DNA of 64,000 nucleotides from Nonomuraea spiralis (GCF_014648435.1 NZ_BMRC01000023.1:1-64000); one strand, 5' to 3'; shown: positions 43,021-52,433, counted from the first letter of the stretch. Translations and numbers: made by a program. The notes: a model not told the origin generated them from the sequence alone.

Positions 43021-44569
43021 CCTTGACCGCCTTGCTCTCGTGGTGCGTCCGGTCGAGCGAGGTGATCAGGAACGTCCCCGGCTCCTTGGCCGTGTACGAG
43101 GTGTCCGTCACCACGGCCACCAGGTTGCGGGCGTCGGTGGTGTGGCACGTCTTGCCCGACTTCGGCACCCGGTAGACCGCGTAGGCCCGCGCCCCGTCGG
43201 ACGGCTTCCACGAGACGGTGGAGCCGGCCGCCTTGGCGTCGGCCGGCGTGGCCGGGGCCTCGCCGCCGCGGTCGTCCATGAGCGGGATCAGCGCCGGGCG
43301 GCTGTAGTGCTCCTTGGCCACGAGGTCGATCGCCCCGAGCGGGTTGGTCAGGAGCTGCTTGGCGCTGAAGTAGATGTCGCCGTCGACCTGCTTGTAGCGC
43401 TGGTTGATCGTCAGGTGCGCCGACAACTCGCCCGGCCTGGCCCAGGCCGGGTTGGTCTTGGTGCCGACCTGGTAGAGCGCCTGGCCGATGTAGAGCTGGA
43501 CGTCGGTGTCCTCGACCGCGCCGGCCCACCAGGACGTCAGCGCCTTGTAGTCGGCCGCCTTGAAGCCGCGCGGCCAGTAGAGCTGCGGGGCCACGTAGTC
43601 GACGGTGCCGGCCTTGATCCAGGCCCGCGCGTCGGCGTAGATCGAGTCGTAGGCGGACATGCCGGCCGTGGCGGACCCGTCGGGGTCGTTGGACTTGTTG
43701 CGCCAGATCCCGAACGGGCTGATGCCGAACTTCACGTAATTCTTCGTGTCGTGCACGGCCTGGTCGACCTGGGCCACGAGCTTGTTGACGTTGCCCCGCC
43801 GCCAGTCGGCCAGCTTCTGGTCCTTGCCGTACTTGGCGAAGGCCGCCTTGTCGTCGAAGGTGCCGCCGCCGCCCGGGTAGGGGTAGAAGTAGTCGTCGAA
43901 GTGCACGCCGTCGACGTCGTAGCGGCTGACCACGTCGGTGATGACCTTCGTGACGTGCTCGCGCACCTGCGGCAGGCCGGGGTTGTAGTAGAGGCCGCCG
44001 CCGTACTTGACCGTCCAGTCGCGGTGCTTGCGGGCCGGGTGGTCGGCCGGGAGCTTGGACACGTCGGCGCTCTCGGCGGCGCGGTAGGGGTTGAACCAGG
44101 CGTGGAACTCCAGGTTGCGCTTGTGTGCCTCCTCGATGAGGAACGGCAGCGGGTCCCAGCCCGGGTCCTTGCCCGGGGTGCCCGTCAGGTACTGGGACCA
44201 GGGCTCCAGCGAGGACCGGTAGAGCGCGTCGGACGTGGGTCGCACCTGGACGAAGACGGCGTTGAGATTGCGCTTGACGGCGCTGTCGAGGATCTTGACG
44301 TACTCGGCCTTCTGGCGGGCCTGGCCGAGGCCGGCGCGGGAGGGCCAGTCGATGTTCTTGACCGTCGCGATCCACACCCCGCGCAACTGGCGCTTGGGGT
44401 AGCGGGGATCGGCCTTGCAGGCCGCCGCCTCGGCGGCGTCGGTGGCGGTGGTCGTCGTCTTCTTGGTCGCTGCGGGGCTCTCGGTCGCGCCGGGGCCGAA
44501 CACGTAGGCGGCGCTGGTGGTCACGACCGCGAGGGCTGCAGCGGCTAGGAGTGGGCGTCCAGTTCGCAT
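43007..44569 (-). CDS. GHL10-type family 10-like glycosyl hydrolase, secreted
   Basis: The 520-residue protein has a signal peptide (PLLAAAALAVVTTSAAYV) and a GHL10/DUF187-type TIM barrel: RGVWIATVKNIDWPS, NAVFVQVRPTSDALY, EFHAWFNPYRA, DGVHFDDYFYPYPGG and YVAPQLYWPRGF. The last 90 residues look like a fibronectin-III-like module (GSTVSWKPSDGARAYAVYRV). The enzyme is expected outside the cell and probably acts on cell wall or other glycans. It lies downstream of EF-G2 after a hairpin. Confidence 0.88.
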   Translation of the reverse strand: MRTGRPLLAAAALAVVTTSAAYVFGPGATESPAATKKTTTTATDAAEAAACKADPRYPKRQLRGVWIATVKNIDWPSRAGLGQARQKAEYVKILDSAVKRNLNAVFVQVRPTSDALYRSSLEPWSQYLTGTPGKDPGWDPLPFLIEEAHKRNLEFHAWFNPYRAAESADVSKLPADHPARKHRDWTVKYGGGLYYNPGLPQVREHVTKVITDVVSRYDVDGVHFDDYFYPYPGGGGTFDDKAAFAKYGKDQKLADWRRGNVNKLVAQVDQAVHDTKNYVKFGISPFGIWRNKSNDPDGSATAGMSAYDSIYADARAWIKAGTVDYVAPQLYWPRGFKAADYKALTSWWAGAVEDTDVQLYIGQALYQVGTKTNPAWARPGELSAHLTINQRYKQVDGDIYFSAKQLLTNPLGAIDLVAKEHYSRPALIPLMDDRGGEAPATPADAKAAGSTVSWKPSDGARAYAVYRVPKSGKTCHTTDARNLVAVVTDTSYTAKEPGTFLITSLDRTHHESKAVKVKTG

Positions 44570-44675
44570 AGTGCAACCCAGTTTGACATCTGCTCCTACG
44601 TGATCGGACCTGAAAAAAGAAATGAAGTCGTGATGCTTCTGTTACGAAACGGCAGGCAGGTGATGAAACGGGCGG

Positions 44676-44703
44676 GCCGGGAGGGACACGTTCCCCTCCC
44701 GGC
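44676..44703 (-). terminator. hairpin after the EF-G2 gene
   Basis: A 10-bp stem GCCGGGAGGG/CCCTCCCGGC (44676-44685 with 44694-44703) follows the EF-G2 stop by 20 bp and separates it from the GHL10 gene. Confidence 0.65.
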
Positions 44704-44723
44704 GCTCCAAACCGCATCCAGTG

Positions 44724-46874
44724 TCACTCCGTGGCCGCGACCTTGCTCGCCAGGTTCGGCGGCAGCGGCTCGTAACGCAGGAACGTACGCGTGAACGTGC
44801 CGGTGCCGTGCGACATCGAACGCAGGTCGATCGCGTACCGGGTGATCTCCAGTTCGGGCACCTCGGCCTTGACCAGCGTGCGCCCGGTGCCCACCGGCTC
44901 GGTGCCGAGCACGCGCCCGCGCCGCGAGGACAGGTCGGACATCACCGAGCCCACGTGGTCGTCGGCCACCAGCACCGACAGCTCGTCCACCGGCTCCAGC
45001 AGCAGTGTCGGCACCTTCGCCGCCGCCTCCTTCAGCGCGAGCTGACCGGCGATCTGGAAGGCCATGTCGGAGGAGTCGACCGAGTGGGCCTTGCCGTCGT
45101 AGAGCGTGACGCGTACGTCCACCATGGGGTAGCCGGCCACCACGCCGCGCTCCATCTGGGCCCGCACGCCCTTCTCCACCGACGGGATGAACTGCCGGGG
45201 CACCACCCCGCCGACGACCTTGTCCACGAACTCGAACCCGCCGCCCGAGGGCAGGGGCTCGACCTCCAGATGGCAGATCGCGTACTGGCCGTGGCCGCCG
45301 GTCTGCTTGACGTTGCGGCCCATCGCCTGGCACCTGCCGCCGAACGTCTCGCGCAGCGGCACCCGCAGCTCGATCCGCTCGACCTCCACGCCGTGGCGGT
45401 TGGCCAGGCGGTCGAGCAGCACGTCGGTGTGCGCCTCGCCCATGCACCACAACACGAGCTGCCGGGTCTCGGCGTTGTTCTCCAGCCGCAGCGTCGGGTC
45501 CTCGGCCACGAGCCTGCCGAGCGCCTGGGCCAGTTTGTCCTCGTCGGCCTTCGATCTGGCCCTGATCGCGACCGGCAGCAGCGGGTCGGGCATCTGCCAG
45601 GAGGTCATCAGCAGCGGCCGGTCCACCTCCGACAGGGTGTCGCCGGTCTCGGCGCGCGACAGCTTGGCCACGGCCACGATGTCCCCGGCCGAGCCCTTGG
45701 CCGCCGGGCGCTGGGTCTTGCCGAGCGGGCTGGTCAGCGTGCCGATGCGCTCGTCCACGTCGTGGTCCTCGTGCCCGCGGTCGGCCAGGCCGTGGCCGGA
45801 GACGTGCACGGTCATGTCGGGACGCAGCGTGCCGGAGAAGACGCGTACGAGGCTGATGCGGCCCACGTACGGGTCGCTGGTGGTCTTGACGACCTCGGCC
45901 ACGAGCGGGCCGTCGGGGTCGCACGCGATGCCGTCGACCGGTTTGCCGGACAGGTCGGTGATCTCGGGCATCGGGTGTTCGAGCGGCGAGGGGAAGCCCT
46001 GGGTCACCAGCTCCAGCACCTCCGTCATGCCCACGGCGTGGCCGTCGCCGAGCCCGCTGCACAGCACCGGGTAGAAGCTGCCGCGCGCGACCGCCTTCTC
46101 CAGGTCGTCCACCAGGACCTTGGTGTCGATGGGGTCGCCCTCCAGGTAGCGTTCCATGAGCGACTCGTCCTCGCTCTCCTGGATGATCCCCTCGATCAGC
46201 TCGCCGCGCCGCTCCTCGATCTGGGCCTCGTACTCGGCGCCGGGCTCCTTCTCGGTGCGGGTGCCGGTCGCGTAGTTGTAGAACTTCTGCGACAGCAGCC
46301 CGATCAGGCCGTTGACGTGCCCGTTGGTGATCACGGGCAGGTAGAGCGGGGCGACGCCGTCGCCGAAGACGTCCTGGCAGGTGGTCAGCACGTCGTCGAA
46401 GTCGGCGCGCTGGTGGTCGATCTTGGTGATCACGACCGCCCTGGGCATGCCGACGCGGGAGCACTCCTCCCAGAGCATCTGCGTGAGGCCGTCGATGCCC
46501 TCGGAGGCCGACACGACGAACAGGGCGGCGTCGGCCGCGCGCAGACCGGCGCGCAGGTCGCCCACGAAGTCGGCGTACCCCGGGGTGTCGAGCAGGTTGA
46601 TCTTTATGCCGTTGTGCACGAGCGGCGTCAGCGCCAGGTTGACCGAGCGCTGCTGCCGGACCTCGACCTCGTCGAAGTCGCTGGCGGTGTTGCCGTCCTC
46701 GACCCGGCCCGCCCGCTGGATGGTGCCCGTCGTGGCCAGCAGTTGCTCGACCAGGGTGGTCTTGCCCGCTCCTGAGTGGCCGACCAGCACGACATTGCGT
46801 ATCGCATCCGCCCTGTCGGCCGTGGGTGCCCTGCCCGCGGCTCCCATGGCCCCGCCAGAGTTCCTTTCCGCCAC
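44724..46874 (-). CDS. elongation factor G-like protein EF-G2
   Basis: This 716-residue translational GTPase-like protein has a P-loop GHSGAGKTT (EF-G proper has AHIDAGKTT), DTPGYADFVGDL, and TKID in place of the NKxD motif, then EF-G domains II-V (RARSKADEDKLAQALGRL, GEAHTDVLLDRL, VVPRQFIPSVEKG). It matches the second EF-G paralogue of actinobacteria, which lacks an assigned role; mycobacterial EF-G2 is not an essential translocase. GTG 46874 with GGGAGG four bases upstream is preferred to ATG 46847. Confidence 0.88.
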   Translation of the reverse strand: MAERNSGGAMGAAGRAPTADRADAIRNVVLVGHSGAGKTTLVEQLLATTGTIQRAGRVEDGNTASDFDEVEVRQQRSVNLALTPLVHNGIKINLLDTPGYADFVGDLRAGLRAADAALFVVSASEGIDGLTQMLWEECSRVGMPRAVVITKIDHQRADFDDVLTTCQDVFGDGVAPLYLPVITNGHVNGLIGLLSQKFYNYATGTRTEKEPGAEYEAQIEERRGELIEGIIQESEDESLMERYLEGDPIDTKVLVDDLEKAVARGSFYPVLCSGLGDGHAVGMTEVLELVTQGFPSPLEHPMPEITDLSGKPVDGIACDPDGPLVAEVVKTTSDPYVGRISLVRVFSGTLRPDMTVHVSGHGLADRGHEDHDVDERIGTLTSPLGKTQRPAAKGSAGDIVAVAKLSRAETGDTLSEVDRPLLMTSWQMPDPLLPVAIRARSKADEDKLAQALGRLVAEDPTLRLENNAETRQLVLWCMGEAHTDVLLDRLANRHGVEVERIELRVPLRETFGGRCQAMGRNVKQTGGHGQYAICHLEVEPLPSGGGFEFVDKVVGGVVPRQFIPSVEKGVRAQMERGVVAGYPMVDVRVTLYDGKAHSVDSSDMAFQIAGQLALKEAAAKVPTLLLEPVDELSVLVADDHVGSVMSDLSSRRGRVLGTEPVGTGRTLVKAEVPELEITRYAIDLRSMSHGTGTFTRTFLRYEPLPPNLASKVAATE

Positions 46875-46962
46875 TTCGCCTCCCGCGTCGTCGGTATGAG
46901 TCCAACGCCGCGCCCGCGCGGAGGGTGACAGAAACCGCATGGACGCGGTGTGTTCACCAAAT

Positions 46963-46989
46963 ACCCCTGTGGCGAATATCACAAGGGGT
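46963..46989. repeat. imperfect dyad upstream of pgsA
   Basis: ACCCCTGTG (46963-46971) and CACAAGGGGT (46980-46989) are complementary with one bulged base, around GCGAATAT. The dyad lies in the divergent EF-G2/pgsA promoter region and could be an operator or an mRNA hairpin. Confidence 0.4.
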
Positions 46990-47039
46990 GCGGGGCAAAG
47001 AAAGTGGCCGCTCACGCGATGGCCTACGATCGGACCGCG

Positions 47040-47642
47040 ATGCTCAAACTCCTGCGCCCGGCCATGACCCGGATACTCACCCCGCTGGGCAGGGCTCTCG
47101 TCGGCCGCGGGATCGGCCCGAACGCCGTCACGGCGATCGGCACCCTCGGCACGGTGATCTCCGCCCTGCTCCTGTTCCCGCTGGGCCACCTGGCCTGGGG
47201 GGCGCTGCTCATCACCGTCTTCGTGCTGTTCGACCTGCTCGACGGCGTGGTGGCCCGGCTCGGCGGCAAGGGGGGCACCACCTGGGGCGCCTTCCTCGAC
47301 TCCACGCTCGACCGGGTGGCCGACGCGGCGATCTTCGCCGGCCTGATCCTGTATTTCGTCGCCCGGGGCGACACTCTGATGGCCGGTGTGACGCTGGCCT
47401 GCCTGGTCGCCGGCTCCCTCGTCTCCTACGCCAAGGCCAGGGCCGAGGGCCTCGGCCTCACGGCGGACGTGGGGCTGGCCGAGCGTCCGGAGCGGCTGGT
47501 CGTGGCCCTGGTCGCGACCTTCTTCTCGGGGGTCGGGGTGCCGTACGTGCTGCCGCTCGGGATGTGGTTGCTCGCGGCGGCCAGCACGATCACCGTGGTG
47601 CAGCGGGTGGTGCACGTCTACCGGCAGACGAGGGAAGCATGA
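47040..47642 (+). CDS. pgsA: CDP-alcohol phosphatidyltransferase, probable phosphatidylinositol phosphate synthase
   Basis: The 200-residue integral membrane enzyme has the complete CDP-alcohol transferase signature DLLDGVVAR with GAFLDSTLD, and about six membrane helices. In actinobacteria the gene upstream of the PIM acyltransferase and pimA makes phosphatidylinositol phosphate from CDP-diacylglycerol and inositol phosphate. ATG 47040 (MLKLLRPAM) is chosen by likeness to the family; ATG 47019 is in frame. The stop overlaps the acyltransferase start (ATGA). Confidence 0.9.
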   Translation: MLKLLRPAMTRILTPLGRALVGRGIGPNAVTAIGTLGTVISALLLFPLGHLAWGALLITVFVLFDLLDGVVARLGGKGGTTWGAFLDSTLDRVADAAIFAGLILYFVARGDTLMAGVTLACLVAGSLVSYAKARAEGLGLTADVGLAERPERLVVALVATFFSGVGVPYVLPLGMWLLAAASTITVVQRVVHVYRQTREA

Positions 47643-48547
47643 GCGAGCAGGTGTCCATCGGCGACCGCGTCGTGGCGGCGGGCTTCGCGGCGGGCTGGAA
47701 GCTGGTCCCGCTGCTGCCCCAGCGCCCCACGGCCGCGGTCTTCCGCCTCCTGGCCGACCGGGTGTGGCGCAGGCGCGGCAAGTCCGTACGCCGCCTGGAG
47801 TCCAACCTGGCCAGGGTCACCGGCATCGACGCCGACAGCGCGGAGCTGCGCGAGCTGAGCAGGGCCGGCATGCGCTCCTACTTCCGCTACTTCCACGAGG
47901 TGTTCCGCCTGCCCTCGATCCCCCGTCCGGAGGTCGTCCGCCGCACCCACGTCGTCGGGGCCGAGCACATCCACGACACCGTCGCCGCGGGCCGGGGCGT
48001 GGTGCTGGCCCTGCCCCACATGGGCAACTGGGACGCGGCGGGCGCCTGGCTGGTCGGCGTCGGCCACCCGTTCACCACGGTCGCCGAGCGGCTGCGGCCC
48101 GAGTCGCTGTTCCGCCGCTACGTCGCCTTCCGCGAGGGCCTCGGCATGGAGGTGCTGCCGCTCACCGGCGGCGACGGCCACAACTTCGGCACCCTCGCCG
48201 GCCGGGTGCGCAAGGGCGGTGTGGTCTGCCTGCCCGCCGAGCGCGACCTGACCAAGAGCGGCATCGAGGTGCGCTTCTTCGGCGCCACGACCAAGGTGCC
48301 CGCCGGGCCGCCGCTGCTGGCCGTGCAGACCGGCGCCGCGCTGCTGCCGGCGACCGTCTACTTCGTGGGCGACGACTGGGGCATCCACATCCACGAGGAG
48401 GTCCCGGTGCCCGCCGAGGGCACCCGGCAGGAGAAGGTGGCGGCCGTCGCCCAGGCCATGACGGACGTCTTCGAGAAGGGCATCGCCGAGCACCCGGAGG
48501 ACTGGCACATGCTGCAGCGGCTCTGGCTGGAAGACCTGCCGAGATGA
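47639..48547 (+). CDS. phosphatidylinositol mannoside acyltransferase
   Basis: This 302-residue protein of the LpxL/HtrB-like acyltransferase superfamily has the HxxxxD motif LPHMGNWDAAG and the later CLPAERDLTKSGIEVRFFG region. Placed between pgsA and pimA with overlapping start and stop codons, it is expected to acylate the mannose of phosphatidylinositol mannosides at the inner membrane leaflet, as mycobacterial PatA does. Confidence 0.93.
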   Translation: MSEQVSIGDRVVAAGFAAGWKLVPLLPQRPTAAVFRLLADRVWRRRGKSVRRLESNLARVTGIDADSAELRELSRAGMRSYFRYFHEVFRLPSIPRPEVVRRTHVVGAEHIHDTVAAGRGVVLALPHMGNWDAAGAWLVGVGHPFTTVAERLRPESLFRRYVAFREGLGMEVLPLTGGDGHNFGTLAGRVRKGGVVCLPAERDLTKSGIEVRFFGATTKVPAGPPLLAVQTGAALLPATVYFVGDDWGIHIHEEVPVPAEGTRQEKVAAVAQAMTDVFEKGIAEHPEDWHMLQRLWLEDLPR

Positions 48548-49674
48548 AGGTCGGCATCGTCTGCCCCTACTCCTGGGACATGCCCGGCGGGGTCAAGCAG
48601 CACATCGACGACCTGGCCCAGGCGCTCATGGCACAGGGGCACGAGGTGTCGGTGATCGCGCCCGCGGCCGACGACGACGAGCTGCCCCCGTACGTGACCG
48701 GGGCCGGCCGGGCGGTGCCGGTGCCCTACAACGGGTCGGTGGCCCGGATGTCGTTCGGGTTCCTGTCGGCCGCGCGGGTGCGGCGCTGGGTGCGTACGGG
48801 CGAGTTCGACGTGCTGCACATCCACGAGCCGCTGATCCCCAGCCTCGGCGTACTGGCCTGCTGGGCGGCCAAGGGGCCGATCGTGGCGACCTTCCACGCC
48901 TCCTTCAGCCGCTCGCGGGCCATCGCGGTGGCCGAGCCGCTGCTGCGCAGCGCGCTGGAGAAGCTGAGCGGCCGCATCGCGGTCTCCGACGCGGCCCGCA
49001 AGAGCCTGGTCGAGCAGTTCGGCGGCGACACCGTGCTGATCCCCAACGGGGTGACCGTGGCCCGCTACACCGAGGCCGAGCCGCTGCCCGGCTGGGGGCC
49101 CGACGGCGCCACGATCGGCTTCCTCGGCCGCATGGACGAAGAGCGCAAGGGCCTGCCGATCCTGCTCGACGCCTTCAACTCCCTCGCCGCCGACCGGGCC
49201 GACCTGAAGCTGCTCATCGCCGGCCCCGGCGACGCCAAGGACGTCTACGACAAGGTACGCAAGCCCTTCCACGAACGGGTGACCGTGCTCGGCATGGTGA
49301 GCGAGGCCGACAAGATCCGCGCCTACCACTCGGTCGACGTGTTCTGCGCGCCCAACACCCGGGGCGAGAGCTTCGGCATCGTGCTGGCCGAGGCCATGGC
49401 CTCCGGCGCCACGGTGCTGGCCAGCGACATCCCGGCCTTCCGCAAGGTGCTGGGCGAGGGGCAGGCCGGCGCGCTGTTCGCCAACGGCGACGCCTCCTCG
49501 CTGGCCCGCGAGGCCGCCGCCCTGCTCGACGCCCCCGAGCGGCGTGCCAAGCTGGCCGCCGAGGCGCTGGTCGCGGTCAGGAAGTACGACTGGTCCACGG
49601 TCGCCCGCGACGTGGTGCGCGTCTACGAGACGGTGACCACCAGCGGCGCGGGCCGCGTGGAGGAAGATCTGTGA
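48544..49674 (+). CDS. pimA: phosphatidylinositol alpha-mannosyltransferase
   Basis: The 376-residue GT4/GT-B transferase adds the first mannose from GDP-mannose to phosphatidylinositol. It begins MKVGIVCPYSWDMPGGVKQH, with the Gly-Gly sugar-nucleotide loop, HIHEPLIPSLG, FHASFSRS, the GRMDEERKGLPILL donor-site region and the EX7E-type segment ESFGIVLAEAMASGATVLAS. The start overlaps the acyltransferase stop by 4 bp. Confidence 0.95.
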   Translation: MKVGIVCPYSWDMPGGVKQHIDDLAQALMAQGHEVSVIAPAADDDELPPYVTGAGRAVPVPYNGSVARMSFGFLSAARVRRWVRTGEFDVLHIHEPLIPSLGVLACWAAKGPIVATFHASFSRSRAIAVAEPLLRSALEKLSGRIAVSDAARKSLVEQFGGDTVLIPNGVTVARYTEAEPLPGWGPDGATIGFLGRMDEERKGLPILLDAFNSLAADRADLKLLIAGPGDAKDVYDKVRKPFHERVTVLGMVSEADKIRAYHSVDVFCAPNTRGESFGIVLAEAMASGATVLASDIPAFRKVLGEGQAGALFANGDASSLAREAAALLDAPERRAKLAAEALVAVRKYDWSTVARDVVRVYETVTTSGAGRVEEDL

Positions 49675-49706
49675 CGGCCCCCCGAGAGCATTTCTAGGGA
49701 CTTACT

Positions 49707-50249
49707 GTGACATCCACCATGATCGTGCTGATCGTGGGCATCGTCGTGGTGCTCACGGCCGTCTACATCTCCTGGCGGGCCGGCCGGCTCGACCGCCTGC
49801 ACATCAGGCTCGAACTGGCCCGCGAGTCGCTGGAGGCCGCGCTGATGCGCCGCCGGGCCGTGGTGCTCGAACTGGCCGGCTCGCGGCTGCTCGACCCCGC
49901 CACCTCGCTGGTGCTGGCCGCCGCCGCCCACGAGGCCAGGATCGCCGGGCCCGAGGAGCGCGAGCACGCCGAGAGCGACCTGTCGCGGGCGCTGCGGGCC
50001 GCGGCCGACCAGGAACGGTTCAGGGAGAAGCTGACCGAGTCGCCCGGCGGCGGCGACCTGCTGGAGGAGCTCGACGCGGCGGTGGCCAAGGTCGTCTACT
50101 CCCGCCGTTTCTACAACAACGCGGTCGGCGTCACCCGTACGGCGCAGCGCCGCTGGCTGGCCAGGACGCTGCGGCTGGCCGGGCACACCGAGTTCCCGAG
50201 CTTCTTCGAGATCGACGACAATCCGCCGTCATCTATGTCACCTGAATGA
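49707..50249 (+). CDS. LemA-like membrane protein
   Basis: The 180-residue protein has one N-terminal membrane segment (MIVLIVGIVVVLTAVYISW) and a helical body with SRRFYNNAVGVTRTAQRRW, which resembles the YN-AV-Y motif of LemA proteins. GTG 49707 opens the frame. A membrane protein of this kind commonly follows pimA in actinomycetes. No function is known. Confidence 0.72.
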   Translation: MTSTMIVLIVGIVVVLTAVYISWRAGRLDRLHIRLELARESLEAALMRRRAVVLELAGSRLLDPATSLVLAAAAHEARIAGPEEREHAESDLSRALRAAADQERFREKLTESPGGGDLLEELDAAVAKVVYSRRFYNNAVGVTRTAQRRWLARTLRLAGHTEFPSFFEIDDNPPSSMSPE

Positions 50250-50312
50250 CCAAATGTGAGGAGGCCGGTAAGCTGCTCCCGATTTCTGGGCAAAGGCGAG
50301 GAGTTGTTACAG

Positions 50313-51332
50313 GTGCGGCTATCCCGGATGATCTCGGTGACTCTGGCAGGGGCGGCCGTGCTGGTGCCCGTCGCGGGCTGCTCGTCCGACGAGCCGGCCT
50401 CCGGCAAAGCGCCGCAGGCGGCCACCGTCAGCCCGTCCGAGGAGCCGACAGAGACGGCTGCTGAGGGGCATCCCTTCACCGGCCAGCCGTACGAGGAGCT
50501 CAAGCCGGTGCTCGCGGTGAAGATCGAGAACACCTCGGCGGGCAAGCCGCAGCTCGGGCTGAAGAGCGCGGACATCGTGTACGTCGAGCAGGTCGAGGCC
50601 GGTCTGACCCGGCTCATGGCGATCTTCTCCTCGAAGATCCCGGCCAAGGTCGGCCCGGTGCGCAGCGCCCGCATCTCCGACCTGCACCTCGTCCCGCAGT
50701 ACGGCAAGCCCGCCTTCGCCTACTCCGGGGCGCAGACCAAGATGTTGCCGTACATCGCCAAGGCCCCGCTGTACGACGTCGGCGACACCCGCAACCCGGG
50801 TGCCTACTTCCGCCAGCCGGGCCGCTACGCCCCCTACAACCTGTTCGCCAACACCAAGAAGCTGTTGTCGGGCGCCCCCAAGGCCACCAAGGCCAAGGAC
50901 GTCGGCTTCACCTTCGGCGACGCACCGGCCGAGGGCGGCGTGGACAAGAAGTCGTACACGGTCAGGTGGCCCGCGGCGCGCTTCACCTTCGCCTGGTCGG
51001 AGGCCAAGAAGCAGTGGCTGATCTGGCAGGACGGCAAGAAGGACATGGCCGCCGAGGGAGGCCAGCTCGGCGCGCCCACGATCGTGGTGCAGTACACCAA
51101 GACCGAGCGCTCGGAGTTCCACGACTTCCACCAGAGCTACACGCCGCTCGTGCACACCACCGGCAAGGGCAAGGCGGTCGTGCTGCGCGACGGCAAAGCT
51201 TTCACGGCCAACTGGGAACGGGAATCGGAGGAGACCGGCACGACGTTCACCACTGAGAGCGGCGAGCCGATGAACTTCGCCCCCGGCCAGGTCTGGATCG
51301 CCCTCGCCAGCCGCAAACCCGTCACCCCTTGA
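50313..51332 (+). CDS. DUF3048 lipoprotein
   Basis: This 339-residue protein has a signal peptide with lipobox VAGC, a Ser/Thr/Glu linker, and the DUF3048 domain (YEELKPVLAVKIENTSAGKP, ADIVYVEQVEAGLTRLMAIF, KVGPVRSARISDLHL, HDFHQSYTPLVHTTGKG). Bacillus YerB belongs to this family; a possible role in envelope stress is inference only. GTG 50313 is preferred because AGGAG lies nine bases upstream and gives a normal signal peptide; the open frame extends to 50256. Confidence 0.85.
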   Translation: MRLSRMISVTLAGAAVLVPVAGCSSDEPASGKAPQAATVSPSEEPTETAAEGHPFTGQPYEELKPVLAVKIENTSAGKPQLGLKSADIVYVEQVEAGLTRLMAIFSSKIPAKVGPVRSARISDLHLVPQYGKPAFAYSGAQTKMLPYIAKAPLYDVGDTRNPGAYFRQPGRYAPYNLFANTKKLLSGAPKATKAKDVGFTFGDAPAEGGVDKKSYTVRWPAARFTFAWSEAKKQWLIWQDGKKDMAAEGGQLGAPTIVVQYTKTERSEFHDFHQSYTPLVHTTGKGKAVVLRDGKAFTANWERESEETGTTFTTESGEPMNFAPGQVWIALASRKPVTP

Positions 51333-51456
51333 TGACCTATCTGTACAACTTGGGCGACAAATCCTGACATCGTGGCATGTCGGGGGAGGGGTCCCTAAGG
51401 ACCTACGATGGGTTTGATAACTTACCGTCCGCCCTGAGAGCCCGTGAGGAAGACCG

Positions 51457-52362
51457 TTGTCCAGCACGCCTGAAAGCACCCCCGTCACCGGAACGGCCCG
51501 CGTCAAGCGCGGCATGGCCGAGATGCTCAAGGGTGGCGTCATCATGGACGTCGTCACCCCCGACCAGGCCAAGATCGCCGAGGACGCCGGCGCCGTCGCC
51601 GTCATGGCCCTTGAGCGTGTGCCCGCCGACATCCGCGCCCAGGGCGGCGTGTCCAGGATGAGCGACCCCGACATGATCGACGGCATCATTGCCGCCGTGT
51701 CGATCCCCGTCATGGCCAAGGCCCGCATCGGCCACTTCGTCGAGGCCAAGGTGCTGCAGTCGCTGGGTGTCGACTACGTCGACGAGTCCGAGGTGCTCAC
51801 CCCGGCCGACTACGCCAACCACATCGACAAGTGGCAGTTCACGGTGCCCTTCGTCTGCGGCGCCACCAACCTCGGCGAGGCCCTGCGCCGCATCACCGAG
51901 GGCGCGGCCATGATCCGCTCCAAGGGCGAGGCCGGCACCGGCGACGTCTCCAACGCCGTCACCCACATGCGGACGATCCGCGCCGAGATCAAGCGCCTGA
52001 CCACGCTGCCCGAGGACGAGCTCTACGTGGCCGCCAAGGAGCTGCAGGCCCCCTACGAGCTGGTCGCCGAGGTCGCGAGGAGCGGCAAGCTGCCGGTCGT
52101 GCTGTTCACCGCGGGCGGCATTGCCACCCCGGCCGACGCGGCCATGATGATGCAGCTCGGCGCCGAGGGCGTGTTCGTCGGCTCGGGCATCTTCAAGTCG
52201 GGCGACCCGGCCAAGCGCGCCGCGGCCATCGTCAAGGCCACCACCTTCTACGACGACGCCGACGTCGTCGCCAAGGTCTCCCGCGGTCTGGGCGAGGCCA
52301 TGGTCGGCATCAACGTCGACGAGATCCCGCAGCCCCACCGGCTGGCCGAGCGCGGCTGGTGA
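51457..52362 (+). CDS. pdxS: pyridoxal 5'-phosphate synthase lyase subunit PdxS
   Basis: The 301-residue TIM-barrel subunit makes PLP from ribose 5-phosphate, glyceraldehyde 3-phosphate and ammonia supplied by PdxT. The conserved segments are all present: GTARVKRGMAEMLKGGVIMD, ERVPADIRAQGGVSRMSDP, KARIGHFVEAKVLQSLGVDY, GEAGTGDVSNAVTHMR and LFTAGGIATPADAA. The TTG start is preceded by gaggaag. A canonical terminator follows, and the glutaminase subunit pdxT lies 3.7 kb downstream. Confidence 0.97.
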   Translation: MSSTPESTPVTGTARVKRGMAEMLKGGVIMDVVTPDQAKIAEDAGAVAVMALERVPADIRAQGGVSRMSDPDMIDGIIAAVSIPVMAKARIGHFVEAKVLQSLGVDYVDESEVLTPADYANHIDKWQFTVPFVCGATNLGEALRRITEGAAMIRSKGEAGTGDVSNAVTHMRTIRAEIKRLTTLPEDELYVAAKELQAPYELVAEVARSGKLPVVLFTAGGIATPADAAMMMQLGAEGVFVGSGIFKSGDPAKRAAAIVKATTFYDDADVVAKVSRGLGEAMVGINVDEIPQPHRLAERGW

Positions 52363-52433
52363 ACTCCGGCGCGTCGCCGCAGGCCGGCGGCCCGCCGTAG
52401 GCTCATGATCGTCATGTGCCGATGAAAAGCTTC

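Noticed and set aside
44721..46775. 684-residue plus-strand open frame opposite EF-G2
   Set aside because: It is His/Arg/Gln-rich and codon-mirrored from EF-G2, without a ribosome binding site or recognisable domain.
51333..51456. Possible riboswitch or PLP-linked leader before pdxS
   Set aside because: Only a short GACAT/ATGTC hairpin is visible; no known riboswitch core is present in the 124 bp.
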